A stretch of DNA of 64,000 bases. Source: Glycine soja. Lineage: Eukaryota > Streptophyta > Magnoliopsida > Fabales > Fabaceae. The translations under genes and the position numbers were made by a program. The stretch is from assembly GCF_004193775.1 (NCBI RefSeq), contig NC_041004.1, positions 5,789,309-5,853,308 of the forward strand, given 5' to 3'. Below are positions 57,047 through 64,000 of this stretch, in pieces (the stretch's first letter is position 1; the number at the start of each line of letters is the position of its first letter). Under the pieces are notes generated by a model. It did not search any database and had not been told where the DNA came from. It worked only from the letters and a program-made list of their open reading frames with translations.

Positions 57047-60000
57047 ATGCTTAAAAAAGCGGAGTCTATGAAATTTGCTCAGCTCATCAAAAACAAATAT
57101 CTCCTGCAGGCTGATAAATGCTCCAAATTCTTTCATGCTTTAATTAAGCGCAACAGACACAGTCGGTTTATTGCTGCCATAAGGCTAGAGGATGGGCATA
57201 ACACTTCCTCCCAAGATGAAATTGCCCTTGCTTTTGTGAATCACTTTAGGAATTTGTTTAGTGCTCATGAGCTGACCCAAACTCCATCCATTTCGATATG
57301 CAACAGGGGTCCTAAGGTTCCCACCGATTGCTTTGCGGCCTTACTTTGTCCTTTTCTAAGCAAGAGGTTTGGAACGTTATTTCTGTGATGGATAATAATA
57401 AAGCTCCTGGGCCAGATGGTTTCAATGTTTTATTCTTCAAGAAGGCTTGGAATATCATTGGTGATGATATCTTTGCAGCGGTTAATGAATTCTTTACAAC
57501 TGGAAAAATTCTAAAGCAACTCAACCATGCTATTATTGCGCTTATTCCTAAGCATGATCAAGCCTCCCAGGTTAACCATTTTAGACCCATATCTTGCTGT
57601 AATTTGTTATACAAGATTGTATCTAAAATTCTGGCCAATCGCATAGCCCCAGTGCTTGAGACTATTATTGGGGAAACTCAAACTGCTTTCATTAAGAATA
57701 GAAAGATGATGGACAACATCTTCCTAGTTCAAGAGATTTTGCGCAAATATGCCTGGAAAAGATCCTCTCCGAGATGCCTCCTGAAAATTGACTTGCATAA
57801 AGCTTATGATTCCATTTCCTGGGAATTCTTGGATTGGATGCTTAAGTCCATTGGCTTCCCAGCCCAGTTCTGTACTTGGATCATGGAATGTGTTTCTTCC
57901 ACTTCCTTTAGTGTGGCAGTCAATGGATCCATTTATGGTCACTTCAAAGGACAGCGGGGTCTTAGACAAGGGGATCCTCTCTCCCCTTATCTGTTTGTGC
58001 TCTGTTTAGAGTACTTTTCCAGAGATATGAGCAGCCTCAAGGATGATGCCAATTTTAAATTTCATCCCAACTGTGCAAGTATTCAGCTATCTCATTTGGC
58101 TTTTGCAGATGATATTATGCTTCTATCTAGAGGAGATATCCCTTCTGTGTCAACTATTTTTGCCAAGCTTCAGAACTTCTATAGGGTTTCAGGACTTTCC
58201 ATCAACTCTGATAAATCTGCCATATACTCAGCCGGTATTAGGCCTCATGAGCTTTCTCATATTCAGCAGCTGACTGGATTTAGCTTGGGTGACTTCCCTT
58301 TCAGATACTTGGGTGTTCCCCTTTTATCATCTAGATTAAATGTATGTCATTATGCTCCCTTGCTTTCCAAGATTACTGGTCTGATTCAGGCATGGAACCA
58401 AAAGTCTTTATCTTATGCAGGTAAGTTAGAGTTGATCAGAGCGGTTATTCAAGGAATTGTGAATTTCTGGATGGGGATTTTTCCTTTGCCGCAATCTGTT
58501 CTGGACCGGATCAACGCTTCGTGCCGTAATTTTCTGTGGGGTAAAGCAGATATTGGCAAAAACAAGCCCTTGGTTGCTTGGTCAGTAGTTTGTTCTCCGA
58601 AAAAAGAAGGGGGTTTAGGCCTTTTTAATCTCAAGGACTGGAACCTTACGCTTCTTTCTCGTATCCTGTGGGACTTTCATTGTAAGAAAGATTCTCTATG
58701 GGTTCGGTGGGTTCACCATTACTATTTCAGAGGGAGCGATGTGTGGAATTACAATACTTCTTCATCAGATTCAGTTTTGATAAAGAAAATCATTCAAATA
58801 AGAGACTTTATTATCTCTAAAGAGCTAAATACGGAAGAAGCCAAAAAGAGGATTCAATCTTGGAGCACCAATGAACAATTGCTTATTAGCAAAGTCTATG
58901 AATACATTAGAGGTGTCAAGCCTACTGTTAGCTGGTGTTCTGTTATATGGAACCCAACAATCCCCCCTAAGATGTATTTCATTTTGTGGCTTGCTAAAAG
59001 AAATCGGCTGCTTACTCTTGACAAAGTTGCTTTTTTGAACAAGGGTTCCCTCTGCCCTTTATGTTTAAATGAGCCTGAGTCAAATGCTCATTTGTTCTTT
59101 TCTTGCAGGAAATCTCTCCAAGTTTGGACTCACATTCGTGATTTGGCTCCTTTTCGCAGGTGTTTCACTTCTTTACAACGCATTACTGACTCTTTAATTA
59201 GGGGCAGATTCACATTAGGTGTTCAAGGTGTGACACCCTCTACCCCTCACATATATATTAATAAAGGAATAAAAATTCAAATATTAATTAAAAATATTTT
59301 TAAAAAATTTTTAAATACAAGCTTTTCAAATGGATAAAAGGCTCACATTCACTTTCTTCTACATCATATTCAAATTTGTCCAAATAAATAATAAAGTCAT
59401 CTCGACTCAAAGAAAATCATATAAGTCTCATACAATTAATATAGAACCTATATCCTAATGTCACATCCTATCAGAGCGTGGTGTTCCCGTGTCCTCTAGC
59501 ATGAGGTTCTTCATAGTCATCCACCTATTCATCTGCTCCCCCAAACACAAGTTCAAGATCATCACAGGATCCAAACACAACAACACACAGGGAGTGAGTT
59601 ATCACATTCCTAGCTAATAGAGAAACAAGACAATTAAATATACATATTATATAAATGAGATACCACTTGCTTAAACATAGCTCACGTAACTTCACCACTT
59701 CATCATTCAAAATTCACTTTTCAATTATCAATCACATTACACAAGAATCCCACACTTCGATCAAGATATAATAACACATCAATTAGCAAGCATATGCAAT
59801 AGTTATGCTAAGACTCAATCCTATATGCAATGTGGTACCATGTCAGTGAAAAACCACCCTGGGGCGCTTAGGAGTACATAACAAGACACACCACACAATG
59901 GGTTTGTCAGGTCACTCTCACTAAGTAAGATCATAGGGAGACCAGTCAGGGTCACGATGTTTTGCGAGAATGCTCCAACCATATGAGATCAGCATAGGCT

Positions 60001-61647
60001 TAAAGGAGCACTCAAACCCGGTGACCCCCAAGGCCTACACTCCGAAGAGTCCGTCAGGGCCTCTCCCTCCTGATTCAGGTCCAACCCCTAAAATAATTTT
60101 TGCATGCAAACACTGCTCATGAATTATACAATACCCATGACCTTACACTCGTGTTTTAAACACGTTCAACACAATCGCACTATGATTTAACACTGGCTCC
60201 TAAATAGGAAACCTACATTTTCTCTTTAACACTGCGCATCAACGCTTTTCTCAAGATAACACTGGTCGGGTTATTGTACAATTCATAGCTTACAACACAA
60301 GTAATTTCACATCAAGTGTTAACTACACACTTATCCACAACTAGAACTCATTCACAATTTTACTTCTCATAGTGTGACAATCCACCATCACATGTTTACA
60401 CGTATCTCACAAATTAACACATGTTCAACTTTACACTTATACTCAATCTCAATAACAATATTATAATCTCAAAGCAACATATTCTTCTACAATTTATCAC
60501 ATACTCACAATTTGAATCATCATTTCATATCCTCAATATAACAATTTATATAAAACACTATCACAACATTAGGACTAAAACCCCTTAACTAATATTACAC
60601 AATTATATCAAAATCATAGGTCGAAATATACAAATATCAAGAACACAATTTATCAAGCAATTTTCATTAGGACATCAATATTTTATTTATAATCATAAAG
60701 GAAAAATTGCAATTTAATAAACATCTCAAAATAAAACCTCAATTTAATCCTCTAAGGATCCCTACACATGTTCTCACTAATCCACAACTGTGAATAACTC
60801 ATCCCTTACCTCTGAGCGGACTCACGTGTCTTCAGCCAGGGATAGCAACATCTTTAGCGGTTCCCTGAAATTCTTTCAGTTATTCCTCCGACTGCTCCGA
60901 TAGAATTCCCAAACGTCAGAGAGACGGAGAAGAGATTGAAACCTCCACTTATACTGTCTTCATGCGATTCCTTTTTCTCCCTCCACAAATATTATCTCGC
61001 AAATCCCAACGGTGGAAGCGTGCGTAATTGAATTTCGAACAATATATGCAAATTTCACAATAATCCAACGGTTAACGAAACCGAGATCGTAGTTTTACCA
61101 AGACAGCTCTGGGTTTCTGCGGGAAAGAAAAAGGCTACAATGCGAAGGGTGTTTCTCTCAGTTCAGACATGATATCGAAATTCCCAACGGTGAGAATGCT
61201 CGGAATTTTGTTGCGAACATGATACTCAAATTTTACGACGATCCAACGGTGAACAGGTTCGAGATCGTCGTTTTTCTGAGACTGGTTTGGTGGGCTGCGG
61301 GAAAAAGAAAGGGTTTTGAGAGGAGAAGGGGAAAAACGAAAATGAGGCCAAAAGGAGGCAGCTGACTTAACATAACTATTTATAACTAGGGTACTCAGCC
61401 TATTATTTGCTCTATATTTATTTATTTATTTATTTTTTTACTAAAAAGCTTTTTAAATTTATTTACGAAAAATTGGGATGTTACACAAGGAAAATTACAT
61501 TGTCTGGCTATAGCAATTACAGTCTACTGCATTTGGCTGTCTAGGAACAAGCTGATTTTTGAAGATTATCAATTTTCTGTAATAGAGGTTATTAGCAAGA
61601 TTAAGTTTCTTATGTATAGACAAGTGCACCTGTTGCATTTGTTTTAG
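57047..61647 (+). pseudogene. LINE ORF2 (reverse transcriptase and C-terminal zinc region), broken
   Basis: The linker before RT (KCSKFFHALIKRNRHSRFIA) is in one frame; a frameshift near 57310-57370 leads to a long open frame. RT blocks: NNKAPGPDGFNVLFFKKAW, NHFRPISCCNLLYKIVSKIL, LKIDLHKAYDSISWEFLD, GQRGLRQGDPLSPYLFVLC and the catalytic LAFADDIMLL. The zf-RVT region (SWCSVIWNPTIPPKMYFILW; CPLCLNEPESNAHLFFSCR) follows. The frame is cut at 59228 by the solo LTR and resumes in register at 61491 (KLHCLAIAITVYCIWLSRNK...), ending in TAG at 61645-61647. Apart from the frameshift, one 5' stop and the insertion, the frame is well preserved. Confidence 0.9.
59229..61485 (-). mobile_element. solo LTR, 2257 bp (copy C), inside the LINE
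   Basis: TGTGACACCC...GGGATGTTACA with 5-bp duplications CAAGG at 59224-59228 and 61486-61490. It is the reverse-oriented, close counterpart of copy A, sharing an identical 61-aa open frame (59710-59525). No internal retrotransposon sequence is present. Confidence 0.92.
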
Positions 61648-61784
61648 CATCTTGATATAGGTCTTCTTGTATTAGGGAGACTTTTGATTTTCTTTAACTG
61701 CAGGGTATGCCCCGTTTATTATTGTATCATTTTGGGTTTAATATAATTTACATTTTTTTCCCAAAAAAATAATAATAAGGTAGC

Positions 61785-63262
61785 AAATTACAAGTCCAAA
61801 AATAGGCCCAAAATACAAGTAAAAACAAAAATAAATTTTAAGACTAAAATTTATGAATTTCACTTCTTCTCTTTCCTCCATGGGAGAATTTAGTCTCTCA
61901 CCAAACTTTTATTGAAATCTCTTACTCCTTGTTCAAGTAATTGATCCATTTATGTTGAACCCATCCAAGTCAAACACTTCCTCCTTGAATAGTCCTATAT
62001 CATTCGCTTCTCCTTCTTGGGAAGAATTCACCCTCGAATTGATGTCAAAGGTACCTACATCACAAAGAGCCAAGTCAGTAACATTCAAAGTGTTGCTCAC
62101 ACCATAGTCTAATGGTAAATCAATTTTATATGCATTATAGTTCATGCACTCTAAAATTTGAAAAGAACCATCTCCCCTTTCTTGAAGTTTAGATTTCCTT
62201 TTGGAAGTAAACTTAATCTTCCTCAAGTGAATCCAAACTCAATCACCCGATTTAAAAGCCATTTTCTCCCCCCCCCCCTATTGGAATATCTAGCATATTA
62301 TTCAACATTTTACTCAATTTGTGCTTTCACCTTCTTATTCAAACTCTTAACAAAATTGTCTTTAGAAAGCCCATTCATATTCATCATAGCAGAAGTGTTA
62401 GGCAAAGGTAACAAATCAAGAGGGGACAATGGACTAAAACTGTAAACTACCTCAAAAGGAGAATAATAAGCAGTAGAGTTTACTACCCTATTATAAGAAA
62501 ATTCAGCATGGGGTAAGCATTCCTCTCAAGCTTTCAAATTCTTACCTACCAAGCACCTTAGAAGTTGAGATAGAGTTCGATTTACCAGAACGACAAACAT
62601 AGCACATAAGCTCAAACTTTGTCTAACCCATCCTTTTTCCATCAAGCTCTCCACTTGTCTTTGGCTCTCTTTTGTCTCTTCCAGATTACTTCTATATATG
62701 TTGGCCTATTTGGTATGAAAACTCTCGGAATGAGATCAATTTGGTGCTCTATCCCTCGCAAAGGAGACAACCCATGAAGGGGTTCTTTGAGGAAGACATC
62801 CTCAAACTTCTTCAATAATAACAAACAGTAATCATGAGGAAGTAGTAAATACATAGGTTGCCTAGCTAACATCACTCTCTTCACCTCTTTTTCTCTCATG
62901 AACAAACTCTATTTTCTCACTTGATTTTTATATTTTTTTTTACAGTTTCACTCTTTTTTTTATCTCCACTCTTCTTTCTTTTCTCTCCTTTCATGTTTCT
63001 CTCTCTTTTTATCACTTTTGTTTTTCTCTTGTTCTCTTTTCACTCTCATTTTTATTTGATCCTCACAAATCTCACGTGGAGACAAAGGTGTGAGGGTAAC
63101 CTTTTGCCCTTTATGTACAAATGAAAACTTTTTTGTGACACCACTATGGACAACAACCTTATCATATTGCCAAGGCCTTTCAAGTAAGATATGGCTAGCC
63201 TCCATAGGGACAACATCAAACAATATCTTGTCAACATATTTTCCAATGGAAAAGCATATCAA
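61785..63262 (-). pseudogene. Ty3-gypsy pol remnants (protease, RT start, integrase end)
   Basis: Read leftwards: protease-like VVPMEASHILLERPWQYDK and KKFSFVHKGQKVTLTPLSP (63262-62960). RT entry region LLKKFEDVFLKEPLHGLSPL then RGIEHQIDLIP (62905-62642). Integrase C-terminus RKSKLQERGDGSFQILE and NAYKIDLPLDYGVSNTLNV (62226-61933). Most of RT, RNase H and the integrase core are deleted between ~62640 and 62230. A ~90-bp stretch near 61910-62000 recurs at ~63280-63370. The LINE appears to have inserted just 3' of this pol. Confidence 0.8.
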
Positions 63263-64000
63263 AACTTGTCAAGCTCTTCTTAAAATATCTTACTCCTTGC
63301 TCAAGTGATTGGTTCATCCATGTTGAGCCCACACAAGCCAAACTCTTCCTCCTTAGATAGTCTTCTATCATGCTTAGTTGAATCCGAACCTACGTGACAT
63401 TTTTAAAAAATCAAATTATATGCTAAAATATATTTTTCATCCCTATAAATATTGAAATGCTTGGAATTCATCCCTATAAAATTTTGAGTCTTTTTTTATG
63501 TCCTCAAAAAATTAAAATCTATTACTTTTTGGCCCAGAGGTAGGTTCAAGTATCTGAACCTGCGTGTCACTATTTCATTGGTTCTATTGATGACTTTGGG
63601 AATGAGTGATTTTTAGGGGGTTAAAAACTGCCACAAAATGCAAGAAAAAACCCACAAATTTGTAAATCCCTCTTCCCTAACCTCCTTTTCCCCTAACTTC
63701 TTCATCTTCTCTGCCCACCAAGCTAATCCAAGAGAGAAGTGAATTCATAATCCATGTTGTTGAGTTTGTGGGCGACGTTTGATTTTGATAGAACATTGGA
63801 ATTGATATTCGTATCGTTAAGTTTGAGAGTGAAGGTGTTAGGTTTTCAAAATGAAGGGGAATTCAAAGAAGAAGAAGATGATAGAGTCAATAAGGTGATA
63901 CTGGTCAATGTAGTTGAATAGACATTTGAAAAAGAAAAAGAAAAAAATGTTTATTTAAATTCAAAGAAAATGAAGAAAGTTAGGGAAGAAAAAGGTTAGT
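63263..64000. other. window edge, repeat-like DNA without a gene
   Basis: Contains the repeated ~90-bp gypsy-associated segment, then a TTTTTCATCCCTATAAA-type repeat (63430-63540) often found near legume elements (recalled, not checked). No coding region is supported. Confidence 0.35.

Larger units (their letters stand above)
56940..61770 (+). mobile_element. 5'-truncated LINE (L1-like), interrupted by a solo LTR
   Basis: Bounded by a 14-bp target-site duplication AATAATAAGGTAGC (56926-56939 and 61771-61784), with a short A-rich tail (CCCAAAAAAAT). The 5' part of the element (ORF1 and endonuclease) is missing, as is usual for LINEs. The 2257-bp LTR at 59229-61485 is a later insertion. Confidence 0.9.

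Overview
This is plant nuclear DNA, most likely from a legume close to soybean (Glycine). The evidence is AT-rich spacers, spliced GT-AG genes, a CC-NB-LRR resistance gene that reads like the soybean Rps1-k class, and a dense load of plant transposons. Species assignment is inference from protein flavour; no search was possible.

Layout. 1-6.3 kb: a degenerate telomere-like (CCCTAAA) tract with higher-order tandem duplication, lying directly 3' of an apparently intact four-exon Mutator-like (MULE/MuDR) transposase gene on the minus strand. 8.3-8.8 kb: a GC-rich block of seven CCCGCC...GGCGGG dyads. 10.6-11.1 kb: an intact dirigent gene. 14.5-15.1 kb: an 8-bp-TSD terminal-inverted-repeat element and a tRNA-derived SINE, both with clear target-site duplications. 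16.6-17.2 kb: a broken receptor-like kinase. 18.3-22.0 kb: an intact 1244-aa CC-NB-LRR gene. 22.7-27.4 kb: a large hairpin and a nested set of 2.2-kb LTR copies. 27.5-42.2 kb: gene relics (saposin-B exon, receptor-like protein, TIR-NBS-LRR C-terminus) inside a tandem segmental duplication whose second copy is split by a Ty1-copia element, itself split by a younger, RT-less copia element. 43.3 kb: a dirigent pseudogene. 44.8-47.7 kb: an RNA polymerase III subunit 2 (NRPC2) relic cut off by another LTR of the 2.2-kb family. 50.3-50.8 kb: a second intact dirigent gene. 51.9-52.6 kb: a 9-bp-TSD MULE-type MITE packed with TTCCGGAA/GAAGGTTC palindromes. 56.9-61.8 kb: a 5'-truncated LINE in gypsy-like DNA, interrupted by a 2257-bp solo LTR. 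61.8-63.3 kb: gypsy pol remnants.

How it fits together. The host genes that look functional are two secreted dirigent proteins (phenoxy-radical coupling) and one intracellular immune receptor; a third dirigent copy and four receptor or kinase relics show a decaying defence-gene neighbourhood. Nearly everything else is mobile DNA in nested layers, and the target-site duplications give a relative order of insertion. Nothing here proves a new biological system. The least explained structures are the MULE with its telomere-like tail, the palindrome-filled MITE, the 757-bp hairpin beside the immune receptor, and the GC dyad array.
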